From: Crambe crambe
Lineage: Eukaryota; Porifera; Demospongiae; Poecilosclerida; Crambeidae
Direction of reading: 5' to 3'
DNA: 64,000 nt
NCBI GenBank assembly: GCA_963924555.1
Contig: OZ004588.1
Coordinates: forward strand, 6,297,205-6,361,204
The position numbers and the translations under genes were made by a program. Shown in pieces: positions 13,376 through 26,007 of this stretch. The notes below the pieces were generated by a model, which was not told the DNA's origin, did no database searches, and saw nothing but the letters and a program-made list of their open reading frames with translations. The stretch's first letter is position 1. Every line of letters begins with the position of its first letter.

Positions 13376-13735
13376 TTGTGCCGTATTTAGGTCACACGGA
13401 CTAGGCAGGCTTATGTACTGTGGTACCGTGCATAAATTAATGGCATACCGATTAGAAAGAGGTGGAATTTCTTGACAAAGTTGTACAGTGTGAAGTGACT
13501 GTGCGGTTGCGGTTTACGAGGTCTGCCCACGCATTTGATATTATGCGCGATCGATGAATATCATTAGTGCCACGTGGGTTAGGCTTGGCTTACATAATTC
13601 CGACGGCAGCTATATAGCTAGTTTCTGGCCGTGCTGGTTCTGGCCAGCACGATCAGACGTGATCTGAGAAGGCTCTAGGTTACTTGGAAAGTTTCTATAG
13701 GCACAGATTTTTCTGTGCCTGCTATAAAACTGAAA
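13376..13735. promoter_or_regulatory. Shared divergent promoter region, BAZ2-like / G6PC
   Basis: The proposed start codons of the two divergent genes are 360 bp apart. The interval is richer in CpG than the surrounding DNA (GTGCGG, TTACGAGG, TTATGCGCGATCGATG, CCACGTGG). A TATAAA at 13723-13728 lies too close to the G6PC ATG to be its core promoter as modelled. The promoter role is inferred from position only. Confidence 0.5.
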
Positions 13736-16700
13736 ATGGATGATCTGATGCTGAAAGACGCGAAGATTGTTCATTCTATTCAGCAGCACTTTCATCTCTC
13801 GACCATAGAAGGGCTAGCGGCTTCATGTTCCAAGGTAACCAACCAGTCATAGAATATGATCAAGATCTATGATAATATTGTACGGTTATTTTAGTTCGGG
13901 CATAGCTAGCTGTCAGACTGATAGCATGGCAGCTGCATCCACGCTTGAACCAGGAGTAGCTGTCTCTGTGAATTTGACTCCTTCCCCCCATAAGTTATAG
14001 AGTAGTATTCATGATCTATCCAATCCAGTCACCGGGCTTCTTACTGTATGCATGGCTGCCACTCCACGCAGTTGCAAAATTCCAACCCTGAGAAACAAAA
14101 CCTTGAGCTAGCACAGTCCAGGTATATTACTTGAGGGGTCTCCCTCAGCCTTGTACCTCTGTGGTCCTTTCCCTTCCCCTATGTTGGTAAAAGGTCTGGC
14201 TCATGAAACCACCTAGTTATATCCCCTCCCCCCCTCAGTATAAGAGAGTATTCTTTTGAAAGAAGACCTCCATCCACGTCATTGTTACAGCAGACTTTAT
14301 ATGATCACCATTATACTGAGTGTGCTATCCTGTGGAAAACCTTCATTACTACAAATGATTATTTTCTGCACCTTTCTTTAATTCAGTTGGGTGATCCGAA
14401 ATACACCTACAACATAATCTTCCCGATTATCTTCTGGTGGGCAGGGCCACGGCCTGGAGGGATGGTTCTCTTGACTGCTGCCATTGGAGAGTGGACAAAC
14501 ATTGCACTAAAGTGGTCAGTACTCACCACCAAAACTTTATTTTTGGGCATCACCTTCAGTAATCTTATCAGATAAAGTTTTGTAGATATATATTATTTCC
14601 TCCCCATTTTGTTAGTCAATTTTTTATTTGTGGAAGATCTTAGTGGCTGTCTGACACAGATCTCTAGGTCTAGGCCAATATCTCAACATAGAGACCACCT
14701 TTCTATTAGGGCGTATCTTAACAGCACCTATTTCACTCTCCCCAAGGAGACCGCCTCTCTATTGAGGCCTGTGTATCTATTTCAGCCTCCCTTAAGAGAC
14801 CACCTCCCTATCGAGGCTACTTGTTCCTGACCCATAGGTGATCACAGTAAACAGGTTTTCTAACCTCCCCTATAAAGAGACCACTTCTCTATGGCCACTC
14901 CACCTTGTCCCAACAGCACCTATCACCTGGCCACTCCACCTTGTCCCAACAGCACCTATCACCTTATGGCCAAAGTTGGGGGTTTATATCCAATTAAAGC
15001 ATGTAGCATCCTCTGGGTGATTCACCTTACCACTTACAGTCTCAACTCGGTCTCTAGACTTAACCACTTCCTCCCCTCCCTCTCTCTCCCTCTCACTCAG
15101 GCTTTTCCGAGGTGACAGGCCTTACTGGTGGGTAGGGGAACATGCAAGCATCTGGAAGTCTTCCAGCAAACTGATACAGGTTCCCATAACCTGTGAAACT
15201 GGTCCAGGTAATTCTATGCATGCACTGTGCATTTTCTTAGGTACAAAAATTGATATCGTTACCATGCATTGTTTGGGAAATATGGGAGCTAATCAATGTT
15301 CTCCCTAAATATTAGTGAAATGTGATCTAATTATAGATGTGTCCTGATTATTGTGTCCTAATTATAGAGGTGTCCTGATTATTGTGTCCTAATTATAGAG
15401 GTGTCCTGGACATATTATATGTATTATAAGAATGGGGCGCACAAAACCCAACTAAAATTAACGATCTAATTGAATCTCCATTTCTGCCATTGGCCAAGAA
15501 CACACAATACCAAATTTGGTAGATTAATGACAGACAATCTTGTTTGTGTAGGCATGCCAAGTGGTCATGTGATGATCTTGCTCGCAGTCCTCCTATCTTG
15601 CTGCCGCTATGTGCCTGGGGGGAGTGGCACTCGCAGTGAGGGGTACACCAGGTTGGAATGGCGACTAGCTTGGTGGCTCTCAATAAGTTTTGCAGTCGTT
15701 ATAGGAGTCACACGGTTACTTATCTCGACTCACTTTGTACATCAGGTGAAAATTCATAGACGACATAAACAGTGTATCTAGGTGTAGCTAGGATACCCCA
15801 CTGTACTGGCAGACCCCACTGTACTGGCAGACAGGGCAGTGTTTTGAAACCTTTTGATCATAGGTTTAAATCCCACTCTGAAAAACAGTAGTCTTACTAA
15901 TTGTGTTCATTTGTCTTTGGTAATTAACTTTTGAATGCAGTGAAACCTGTTTTATTGCTTTCACATACTTATGGTAGAGTGACCTTTCTTTCAGGGCGGT
16001 TGTAGGGACATGGTTAATTAAGGGAGGTAGTCTCTGTTGGGAGGAAGGAATAGGTGCTGTTGAGTGACCTTGATAGGGAGGTGGTCTCTTTAGGGATAAG
16101 TTGCTGTTGGGACAAGGTGGAGTGAATTTGATAGAGAGATGCATGTGGTCTCTTTATTGAAATAGTGCGCTGTTAGGACATGGTGGAGTGACCTTTGGTC
16201 TCTTTATAGAATAGGTGCTGTTGGGACAAGGTGGAGTGGCCTTGATAGAGAGGTGATTTCTATTGGAGTAGGTGCTATTGGGACAAGGTGGATAGAGAGG
16301 TGGTCTCTTTATAGGGAGGTTGAAATGGGTGCTGTTGGGACATGGTGGAGTGACCTTGATAGAGAGGTGGTTTCTTTATATGGAGGTATGTTGGAGTAGG
16401 TGCTGTTGGGACAAGGTGGATAGAGAGGTGGTCTCTTTATAGGGAGGTTGAAATGGGTGCTGTTGGGACATGGTGGAGTGACCTTGATAGAGAGGTGGTG
16501 TCTTTATATGGAGTAGGTGGTGTCTTTATATGGAGTAGGTGCTGTTGGGTCAAGGTGGATAGAGAGGTGGTATCTTTATATGGAGGTATGTTGGAGTAGG
16601 TGCTGTTGGGTCAAGGTGGATAGAGAGGTGGTCTCTTTATAGGGAGGTTGGAATAGGTGCTATTGGGACATGGTGGAGTGACCTTGATAGAGAGGTGGTC

Positions 16701-17528
16701 TCTTTGCTGTTGGGACATGGTGGAGTACATGACCATGATAGGTGCATGATCTGGGTTTAGTGGAGTGGCCTCACTAAGGGAGCTTGTAGTTTGGCATGTA
16801 AGTAAGGAAGTCGATGCCTAATAGCCAAATGGCAACCTAAAACAACAAAGTGCAATTAACTTAACGACACAGATTTTGGGTGGGTATTATTTAGAGTATT
16901 GGTCCCAAAAGTGTCACCATTGAGGGGTTCCGCAAGAGTTTGAAACAACCCCCTCGATATATTTGTTTTCAGCACAGTTCTCTCAACATCTGCTTTACAC
17001 TATGTAGCAAGTGTTCATTTATTATAGACATTATGATAGAAGGAGCTAAAACTTAGTACGCATAGCTAGTGAGCCTGTGCTCTTTTGTGTAGCCACCCTG
17101 TTTGGACAAAGAAAGTGGGCTGAGTCTATGGCATTATATTCTTAAACATCCTGTTTGAAAGACAGCTAGGGGAGACTCTTAGTACATAGTGAGTGAGCCT
17201 GTGCTTTTAGTGGAGGTTAAATGGATGTGTACTAGAAAACACACGTAATAATGTGACTGTATAAATGGAGTGACATATTAACTGAATACTGAACATGTGA
17301 AAGAGTCTTAAAGGAATCATGTCCTATGGCTGGTTTAGGTAACTGTATTAAACAACATCATCTGCACATCTGCAAGGACCACATATGCATACATTTTCTA
17401 TCACCCACCGGTGGTAAATGAATGGATTGGATTTCTTCATAAATATGCACTTGTGCATCAAATAGCACTTTCAATATTTCATATACAGTTATTTTAATCC
17501 TTTGTTTATCTGTGGTAAGGATATGGAA

Positions 17529-17592
<64 letters not shown>

Positions 17593-18145
17593 TACTTGTC
17601 AAATTTCTCATTCTTTGCTGTAGGTAATATTAGGTGTGGTTGTGGGGACACTTCTCGACATCATCATCTCAAAATCCTACTTAGTTCATCATCTCTTCCT
17701 CTGGACCACACCCACCAGCTCCACCCCTCTTCTCCTCCTCTTCATGTTCCTCTTAACCAGTTGCCTCTCTCTCTACTGGCTCCTGCTCTTCTTGAAGCTA
17801 GACCCTGCCTTCTCCGTCCCCCTCGCTCAGAAATACTGCCAAGATCCGTCCTGGGTCCATTTAGACACGACTCCATTCTATAGTCTTTGTAGGTCCACTG
17901 GAACCATACTTGGAATGAGTTTAGTTGCAAGATTCGGAATGAGTTTATTCCACAGACGTCACTGGGAAACAAGTGGCGGCCATCTTGGGGGTCTGATGAT
18001 CAGCATCGCTGTGATCGGTTGCCTCGGTTACATGGATTTCGAGTTTTCCATATATGGAAATAGAACGCTTGGATTTTATATCCAGTCTCTAATCAAGTCC
18101 GGCTTGGTACCATGGATCACTATAGCGCCACTGTGGTTACTATGA
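13736..18145 (+). CDS. G6PC: Glucose-6-phosphatase catalytic subunit
   Basis: Exons 13736-13834, 14387-14514, 15101-15207, 15552-15745, 17624-18145 give 349 residues (human G6PC1 357), with five exons as in vertebrates. The enzyme is a polytopic ER membrane phosphatase that releases free glucose from glucose-6-phosphate in gluconeogenesis and glycogenolysis. The PAP2-type phosphatase signature is intact: KWLFRGDRPYWW (K-x6-RP), PSGHVM, and TRLLISTHFVHQ, where the usual Ser before the catalytic Arg is Thr. ITCETGPG and WVHLDTTPF are further family signatures. The C-terminus ends PLWLL, without the KKxx ER-retrieval tail of the human enzyme. The exon 2 donor is GTCAGT, weaker than the others. 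The start is the first ATG of the exon, with no closer alternative upstream. The gene is divergent from the BAZ2-like gene and convergent with YIPF6. Confidence 0.93.
14690..15000 (-). repeat. Dispersed 60-65 bp minisatellite, inverted copy
   Basis: Degenerate units of CTCCACCTTGTCCCAACAGC followed by ACCTAT and GAGACCACCTCTCTAT. They are the reverse complement of the 16 kb array. The segment lies in G6PC intron 2. Confidence 0.75.
15960..16760 (+). repeat. Long minisatellite array, unit about 62-67 bp
   Basis: Roughly ten to twelve imperfect direct units. Core phrases are GAGAGGTGGTCTCTTTATA, GGGAGGTTGAAATAGGTGC, TGTTGGGACATGGTGGAGTG and ACCTTGATA. It occupies G6PC intron 4. The same unit recurs in introns of the thiolase and DUF547 genes, so it is a family and not one expansion. 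Confidence 0.9.
17528..17590. repeat. (GA)n microsatellite
   Basis: A pure GA run about 35 bases before the acceptor of the last G6PC exon. Confidence 0.97.
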
Positions 18146-19812
18146 CAACTTAGTGATGCTGTTTAGTCGGTATTTATTTATTAATGATGTGGTATAATTT
18201 GTTAACTTTATAGGAACAGTGGAACCTATGATGCTATTGTGTTCACTTGGCAACTGAAGTAATGGGATATGTACAACGTAAAACCTGAGTCTTCTAGAAT
18301 CTTCTATCTTTGTGATAGGATTTTGGTTGAGAATTAAGAAATAAATATTCACACAATTGCTCCAAGTGCCAAGTGAACACAATACGTATAACCTCTATTT
18401 CCTGTGGATGGCTCATGAGTCATGATCAGATGTGTGCTAAAAGATATCCCCCACCCACCCACCCACCCAGTAATTAGACACTTCGATGCCTTATAGACCA
18501 CTCCCCCTGAGTACAGTCCCCAAAAGGTGTCCACATCAATTCACTGTATCATGTGAACTTCTAACAGGTGCATGTACTCCAGAGACAAGGCAGATCTTAC
18601 AATCTTCCTTTTGCACCTGAGACTGTGTGTAGGATTAGTGCTCTATTTGTACTGTCTGTGGGCTCTTGTGTCTGATTCATGTTTTTGATTTCCATGTAAT
18701 AGCAACTACACATTTTTATTTTCTGTTTGTGGTGTTTAGTTTTCATGTAGCAGCATTGCTCTCCCATGCCTCGGCATCGTGCTGGCGCTCTTCAGTTTGC
18801 AGTGGAACCTATGATCCATTGTGGACACTTTTGGAACCTACACTTCATTCTGGACACTTTTGGAACCAGAAATAAATGCTTCAACATTGTGCTGTAGCTT
18901 GCACTGGAACCTACAATTCGTTATGGAATCAGTTGGAATGGAATCTAGTTCTTATTGCGGATGGACACTTTGGAACCAGAAATAAATGCTTTGACATGCC
19001 CTTCAGTTGTTGGAATGGAACCTAGCTCTCATAGCAGACATTTTTAGAACCAGAACTAAGTTTCCTGCTCGTTAAAAAGGGTGTCTTCATTTTAGGGGTC
19101 ACTTAGTACACTGGATGGTTGCAAGAAATCTGGGGTTACTTTCTAGCTATAAAGTCATTCATAACAGAATTTTTCCAACACCTTGTGCAGTAGCCAATAA
19201 TAACAACAGCATGCCACACCAACAACAATAACATATCCTCAATAAACTCTCTCACTGTACATTGACTCAAAACACCTCTCCAGGGAGACCAGGACACTGT
19301 TGCAGCTGTTCAGCTAAGTAACCCCTGAAACTCAAATCCTCTCCAAAGGAGGCCAGGACACTGTTGCAGCTGTTCAGTTAGAAGTAACCCCTGAAACTCA
19401 AAACTCTCTCCAGAGAGGCCAGGACACTGTTGCAGCTGTTCAGTTAGAAGTAACCCCTGAAACTCAAAACTCTCTCCAGGGAGGCCAATTGCAAGTGTGT
19501 CCATATTCAGAGGTTCCACTGTGAATTCTGCAGAATAACCTCCAAAGGAAGACAACCTCTCTACAAAGGGCAATGGCTGGGTCCACATGTGTGCAAGGAG
19601 CTTTCTAGTGTTTTAAAGACCAACTCGAGTCCGTGGAGGGGGTTACTTCTAGCTAGAAGTTGCAACAGTGTCCTGGGACCCAGCCTTTTCCTACAGTAAA
19701 ACAATATTGAGTAGTAGAATTTTCAGTCACAGAATAATTATTGTACGATTTTTATGAAATGAGGAAAGAAGACAGTGTGCTATAACAACAATAGATATGG
19801 TGAGTACAAAGG
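18146..19812. other. Convergent intergenic region G6PC / YIPF6
   Basis: It holds the 3' ends of both genes but no supported coding exon. There are two local repeat families: GGAACC(T/A)...GACACTTTTGGAACC units with AATAAATGCTT at about 18780-19040, and a 65 bp repeat at 19265-19500. Confidence 0.7.
19265..19680. repeat. 65 bp tandem repeat with a detached inverted unit
   Basis: Three direct units of GGCCAGGACACTGTTGCAGC, TGTTCAGTTAGAAGTAACCC and CTGAAACTCAAA-CTCTCTCC occupy 19265-19500. At about 19639-19677 the same motif occurs inverted (GGGGTTACTTCTAGCTAGAA, GTTGCAACAGTGTCCTGGG). A single long foldback is therefore possible. Confidence 0.85.
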
Positions 19813-21571
19813 TCATATGAAGGATCTGTTCTGTGCCAGGATTAGGAAGCCCAGGGAAATGTAGAAGAGGGCGATGGGGTAGACGGCGAGGATCTTGCGG
19901 TCTTTGGGAAGGTATTCTGACAGGAAACCTAATGATGCTTGGGGGGAGAGAGAGAAATTAAGATCATTACTCCCCAAATATTATAGAAACCTTGCCTCCC
20001 ACAGTGGAACTTATATCTCTTGACTGCAGGACAAATAGTAGACCCTCCTTATTGATGAAGTGGAATCCTAGTTTCCTAAATCTCTTGAAATAAATGGGAA
20101 ACACTGCAGCCCCCTGAATAGACCCCTCCCAAGAATATACAACTCAATCCCATAACAGGGACTTCCCCCAATCCACACTCACCTCTTGTTGACCACACCA
20201 TGGCAACAAAGATGCAGATGAGCCTGAGAGCGAGGGAGAGTCTTGGGAGGGAGGGAAGGACAGTGAGGAAGAGTCGTGAGAGGATGAGAGAGAGGACCAG
20301 TGGCAGGAGACAGTAACCCAGTGTGCACACACTCTGAAAGAAAGACCTGGATGGATGGATGGAAGCATAGTGTTAGGGAGAAGAAATGGAGGGAAGAGTT
20401 GTACAGCAGAACCTGCAAATAACACACACTTGGGACCCAGGATTTTTTTCCTGATTGTCCGTTTTTTGGAGATCTGAATAATCTTTAAGTTTGTATAGAG
20501 TGTATATTCAAGGTATTGTCTTTTCGAGTCAGTGTCCTTTATTAGAGGACTCTAAAGGACATTAGAAATCCAAGTCAACGTAACATAAGTCATCAATTTG
20601 GTCAGACATTAAAAGTTGACATGGAATGCTACCAGCTAATATCCCCCCCCCCCTCCTCCTTCTAAATCAGGTCAGCCTTTAGAAAATAACCATGCAGTAA
20701 ACAGGTAGGCTGGCCGAAATGAAAATGGGTAAGGTGTCATTGCATTTGAAATCACATATTCCTGGTCACTTACACTTTGCCCTTCAGTAACTGTGCATTT
20801 ATGGTGACAATGGCTGCCCCACCCCACACTAGGAAGAACACGTGGATGAAGTGGATGGTGTGGTCTGTGGAGTGCAGCTGTCTTGAACGACCATGAAGAA
20901 GTCTGAGATAGCAAGAAAGAGAGAGAGAGAGATGATTCCAAATAAGTGATCAATAACTTCCATGCACAACTCACACAGCCATTGTGATGCATAGGATGAG
21001 TGGCCCCCACAAGTCCCCTGTGTAGTTAAGTTGAGAATAGAATTACGTGAACTTCGAATGAAATGAAATGTGTGTCCAAAATGAAAGAAAATTGATTATT
21101 TAAGTCTCAGAAGCTATGTACATAGTCTGGGTGTATACACAGATCATAAGGAGAAAAGGTTTGGTGACTCCAAATCAAGAATGTTTGGTCACATGCAATA
21201 TTAAATGTACACTGTGTGAATAGAGTCTTGGTACAATTTCTACTGCTTGCATTCTCACAATGATTAATACCTACAGTCATGAAGGAGGGATTTGTTTGAG
21301 CGGAGAGGAAAGAGGACATGGACACATTTCTTCATGATAGCCTTCAGATCACGTTTCTAAGAAAAAGACAGGTTTTCGTGCAGGTAGACAACCGCTTGCT
21401 GTAGCCACTCACGATGGTTGTGAAGACTGGTTCATCCAGAGTTCCATCGTCCATCTCGCCGGAGTCCATGGGAATGAAAATTTCTCCCTCGATTTCCCCT
21501 CCTATCTCACCACTTACGTCCCCTCCACTCGTAAACTGCTCAGTGAATTCCATTTCTTTTGACCCAGACAT
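19813..21571 (-). CDS. YIPF6: YIPF6, Yip1-domain Golgi membrane protein
   Basis: Exons 21413-21571, 21275-21356, 20975-21017, 20774-20902, 20183-20346, 19813-19937 give 233 residues (human 236). It is a YIP1-family five-pass membrane protein of ER-Golgi transport that interacts with Rab GTPases. The acidic cytosolic N-terminus ends EGEIFIPMDSGEMDDGTLDEP, followed by TTIKRDLKAIMKKCVHVLFP, then the family motif DWDLWGPLILCITMAV, then hydrophobic segments including VCTLGYCLLPLVLSLILSR, and a last helix AVYPIALFYISLGFLILA. Exon 2 has two possible donors; the one used (ACT|GTAGGT) restores the conserved Trp of DWDLWGP and the frame. It is divergent from RHEB, with 182 bp between starts. Confidence 0.93.
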
Positions 21572-21753
21572 TGTTCCAGATCTCTAAATAAAGCACACCT
21601 CAAGATGTTTCTAAATGGAGCGCACCTCAAAGCTGCTTTGACGCTCTTTACCCAACACTTATTGCACACGTCATGGCAATCAAGTAGCGAGCTAGAACTT
21701 AGAAGGCCCTCCTCCCCTCTGAACTGTTTCGGTGCCCCTGCAAGAAACCGGGC
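21572..21753. promoter_or_regulatory. Shared divergent promoter, YIPF6 / RHEB
   Basis: Only 182 bp separate the two start codons, so both transcription starts must fall inside or overlap it. There is no clear TATA box. A repeated phrase (AAGCACACCTCAA/AGCGCACCTCAAAG) occurs twice near the YIPF6 start. Confidence 0.65.
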
Positions 21754-23541
21754 ATGCCCCCTAAATCGAGAAAGATAGCCATCATGGGCTTCAGGGCCGT
21801 AGGTAAGTAGAGCTCAAAATATTAAACAGAACCCTCGGGGCACTGCATGCAGTGAAGCTAGAAGGTAAAGCTGCAGTACAGCTCTTCAACTAGCCTATCT
21901 CTTGCTACAGGCAAATCTTCCCTTATTATCCAGTTCGTGGAGAACCAGTTTGTGGACTCCTATGATCCCACCATTGAAAATAGTAAGTTTTGCAAGCAGA
22001 CCATTCTATTTAATATTAATTAACTGCAAAATTTGAATTTTCATTATGCAGCTTTCGAGAAGGTGGTTCACTACAAGGGGCATGAATTTCTGACAAAGCT
22101 AGTAGACACAGCTGGACAGGTTAGCATACCAAGTGGTCAAGAGAATCAATGATCTCTACCTGGTGGAATGCGCTTACTATAATGTTTTGCATCATCAGCA
22201 TTTCTTGGCTATGTTTACTTCCCTGACACAGTGCTAAGCTTAGTTTTCTATATTTAGTAACACGAGACTAAATAATTTAAGACCTGGATCTCTAGCTTGC
22301 TAAAACTATTTCATCTTCACACACCGACAGCTCACTTAATTTAACCCCTTGCTAGCTCTATGTACACAGGGGTTATTAAAAGGCTCCTGCCATAATCATA
22401 GTTACGTTATTACATCAATCTCAATCTTCTCATTTCTTTCACTACCACAGGATGAGTATTCTCTCCTGTCTCAGAACTACACCCTTGGTGTCCATGGTTA
22501 CATACTAGTCTACTCTGTCACGTCCATGAAGAGGTAAATTAGTGGTCGCCAGTTGAACTGTGAATTACATAATCAAAAGATGATCTCATTTTTGGGACGA
22601 GGAAGTCAAGGAGGTGCATGTTCACTCTTTGAGAGCCTTCCTTGTTTGTCGATAATTCACTGGAGTCTGTTGTTTCTGTTGAGTTCAACCGATAAGATGC
22701 ATTTTCTCTTTGAAACTATATTCCCTAAAAATTTGATAAAAGGAAAGGACACAGTGGACAACCTTTAAAGTCTCCTTAATATAGTGCTAATGCTTTTTTC
22801 TGCCTCTGAAGAAGAGGACCACTTCTCTCTACAATAGACAGAATAGTTAGCTGTTTAGCTAGAGGTTCTACTACTGTAAGATTCAGCCTGGAGAACAGCT
22901 GAACACAAGCAGATCACAACTCAACTTTTGAGTTTGTCTATTGGCTGTAATGATAATCATTATTGTTGGGTAGTGAATTCAGTCTTTGATTTCTTTTGAC
23001 CTCTTTATCCTTTTAGCTTTGATGTGGTTAAGGTAATTCATGACAAGCTTCTAGACCAAGTAGGATCAAACAAGTAAGTACCGGTAGTATAAAACATCAT
23101 TAGTTTTATTAATAAGCCCATAAACTGGCCAGGCCTGAGAGGTGGCTTTAATTGGAGAGGCCTTTACTCCAGAGAAACTGGTGATAAGTGTCTTCTTCCT
23201 TTGATACTGGTACTATAATTCCCGTTGATATTGGCCGTAGCAGGTCCATAGGAAGCACAGCGGCCACAGATGCTATGGCCTCAACCACTTTTTTTGGCCA
23301 GGACTGGAAAAAAAGTTCATGCGCTATTAGCCACGATAGTCATGAAGCTGCTCAAAGCTCTTAACAACACCCCTAACCACACCCAAGGCCTCTCCACTTT
23401 TAATTTTGCTTCCTACAGTCTTGCTTAGTAATTAAACAATAGTTATTATAATTTAAACTTGCTCTGTTGCAGGGTTCCAATTGTATTGGTAGGCAACAAG
23501 CGAGATCTACACATGCAGAGGTACGCATGTATGTATGTATG

Positions 23542-23572
<31 letters not shown>

Positions 23573-25561
23573 CTGAAAGTTGATGAGTGGACAGAAATAA
23601 GTCATCCCCTTCATTAATTATGTAATTCATGTTTATAATTTTCATATAATTGTAGTTACAGCTTATTTTACACTTGTTTGTAAATGGGTATGACTGCATC
23701 CAACAAAAAATTCCCCCCCCCCCCCCCCCCCCCCCCAAGAGTGGTGACGTTTGAAATGGGGAAGAAGCTGGCTAATGAGTGGAACATAACTTTCGTGGAG
23801 TCTTCTGCCAAGCAAATAGAGGTATGTCAAACACACGCATGTGGTATCATGTGACAAGTATCTCTGTTACATGTGAGCTTAGTATCATGTGATTATCATG
23901 TGATAGCCTCTCTTAGTTTAATATTCTATATCGGCTATTTTGACTTAGTCAAAATGGTTCCTTGTTTTTCATCGGTTCCTTGTTTTCATCGCATCTCTCT
24001 AATGATAATTCACAGCTTGTTTGATATCTGGCTTTCTCGTCCCACTGTCTCCACGACAATCACATGTTAGACAACATAGTGAAAACCACACAGTGAGTAG
24101 CCACAGCTGCGTAAAGCCTCCCTGATAGTACTACAGTTTTCTCACAGAGAAATGGGAAAGTCCTAGGGAAAAAACCTTGCGGAATGGAATGTCAGTTATC
24201 GTAACAACTTTCATGGTGCCAGTACAGAACCTGGGACCACCTAATGACAGAGAATAGGGAAAAGCCCTAAGGAAAGAACCTTGATGGCCCAGTTATAGTA
24301 ACAACTTCCATGGTGCCAGTACAGTGAACCTGGGACCACCTAATGACAGAGAATAGGGAAAGCCCTAAGGAAAGAGCCTTATGAGTAACAACTTTCATGG
24401 TTGCCAGTACCATCTAATGACAAGAGAATAGGGGAAAGAACCATGCGGAATGGATTTTCATTATTGCCACAGTGAAGCTGTGACCACCTATTGGGCAAGT
24501 ATCAAGTAGGGAGATTGGAATTAGGTGACGGTATTTATCGGGAGGTGGGAAACAGTTGCTGTTGTTAATTGGGACATAGTGGATCGAACGACCTTATAAG
24601 AAGATGGGAAATAGCTGGAGGGTACAGACATGTTGGAGTGGTCTCATAATAATAAAGAAGTCATTACAGGAAGCTTCACTGTATCATACTGGCAGTCTTC
24701 ATTTTAGACACTCTGAAATGCATATCCTCCCTGTCCCATTGCAGTACTGATATTCACTCCTTTATACGCTTCTCTGCCCCCCAAAATGTTTTATTGACCT
24801 TAAGGGTGCCAATACATAGTAACTGAGGCATGTGCTACTATAAGCACTAATTAACCACAAACACTACCGCGCTAAAATAACAGATAGTAAACCACAATAG
24901 TAGCAGCTGCTCTGGCACATCTAAAATCCATGCTAGCATGATTAAAAGACAAATCACGGCAACTCAGGAACCAAGCATGGGAATGAGCCAATATTTTGCG
25001 TACAATAACTACAAGGTAAGGTCTCGATTTGTTTTAGTTCATATCTATTCTAGAATTTCCAGAATGCATGGTCTTGTGTGGATATATAGAAAAGTAAAAT
25101 ACAAATCAACAAAAACTCATCGTAATTTTGATAGAAATATGTATAGGAAGCTTCATAACAAAAATTAGCCATAGAATCCCATGCAACGCAGTTTACCTTG
25201 AGAATGAAATCGGTTGTAACATCTGTGAAAATCATCAGGCACTCTTCATTTTTGGTGTGTGTAGTACTATTTTAGTATGTAATAATTTGGTCCAAGTTAG
25301 ATGTCTCTAAGGTAAATAGTTTTAAAGCTATTCTTCCATAGCAACCATGCGTGGGCGGGATGTATCGGCACCCTTAACAGATCACCATAAGATAAAGATC
25401 ACTATGTTGCATGGTGACCACTTTTGTTTTTATTTATTTGCTTGTTTATTGATTTATTTACTTTATATGTATAGGATGTGGACGTGGTATTCCAGAGGAT
25501 CTTGCAGGAAATAGAGAAACAGTTCGGGACACAGGAAGAAAGTGGATGCATTCTCCTCTAA
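21754..25561 (+). CDS. RHEB: RHEB small GTPase
   Basis: Exons 21754-21802, 21911-21982, 22052-22119, 22451-22533, 23017-23073, 23473-23520, 23740-23821, 25475-25561 give 181 residues (human 184). RHEB-GTP activates mTORC1 on endomembranes and is switched off by TSC2. Visible motifs: P-loop GFRAVGKSS, which keeps the Rheb-specific Arg at the Ras Gly12 position; effector region DSYDPTIENTF; LVDTAGQDEYS; NKRD; SSAK. The C-terminus is CILL, a CaaX box whose final Leu favours geranylgeranylation, while the human box (CSVM) is farnesylated. The polypyrimidine tract before exon 7 is 24 consecutive C. The stop codon overlaps an AATAAA. Intron 7 carries a TTAA-flanked MITE. Confidence 0.96.
23525..23570. 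repeat. (GTAT)n microsatellite
   Basis: Tetranucleotide run starting a few bases after the donor of RHEB exon 6. Confidence 0.97.
23713..23736 (+). repeat. C24 homopolymer serving as a splice-acceptor tract
   Basis: Twenty-four C followed directly by AAG and RHEB exon 7. Similar tracts in this window differ strongly in length between duplicated copies, so the tract is likely hypermutable. Confidence 0.9.
24130..24440. repeat. Imperfect tandem repeat, about 110 bp unit
   Basis: Three to four diverging copies of a unit containing GACCACCTAATGACAGAGAA, TAGGGAAA, GCCCTAAGGAAAGAACCTT and AACAACTTTCATGGTGCCAG. It lies in RHEB intron 7, and no coding content was seen. Confidence 0.85.
24804..25373. 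mobile_element. TTAA-flanked MITE (GGGTGC...GCACCC), copy 1
   Basis: Both ends are flanked by TTAA (24800-24803, 25374-25377). The terminal repeats are GGGTGCC and GGCACCC. The 570 bp interior matches copy 2 at 55616-56206 over its whole length (shared phrases CACTAATTAACCACAAACAC, TACCGCGCTAAAATAACAG, CAACCATGCGTGGGCGG). TTAA target duplication is typical of piggyBac and Kolobok superfamilies. No transposase is encoded. Confidence 0.85.
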
Positions 25562-25975
25562 ATAAAGCACACCACTATTCTTGAGAGCACCTTTTTATAC
25601 GTTCATATATTGCATACATACATACAGACGGTTAATTATTCTATTACTTTTTCCAGACACTGACTCTCTCTATCTTCACCTGTTATACAGTGTGCATCAT
25701 GTTTCTGTCTCATAATTTCACGACCATTATCAATGTACATCTCTCCTTTTATATTGACTTCTCATTGTTAAAATTGTGGTCACTTTGTATTAATCAGTCT
25801 TCCAGTAAACTAATCAGTGTTCCAGTAATTTTTATATTATGATTGTCATACAACAAAATCTGTCCAATCAGAACAGTCAAACACCAACCATGAACCTCTC
25901 CTACTATTTCAGGGTTCTCCCCAGTGAAACTGATATTTTTGTGGCTATTAAAATACATTCCACATGAAAGAAAAA

Positions 25976-26007
<32 letters not shown>

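Noticed and set aside
13610-13795. Minus-strand 61-residue ORF at the G6PC start
   Set aside because: Overlaps G6PC exon 1 in antisense; the better BAZ2-like first exon is at 13338-13375 with correct phase.
15960-16760. Regular repeat that could suggest a CRISPR array
   Set aside because: The units are contiguous and degenerate without unique spacers, in an animal intron: a minisatellite.
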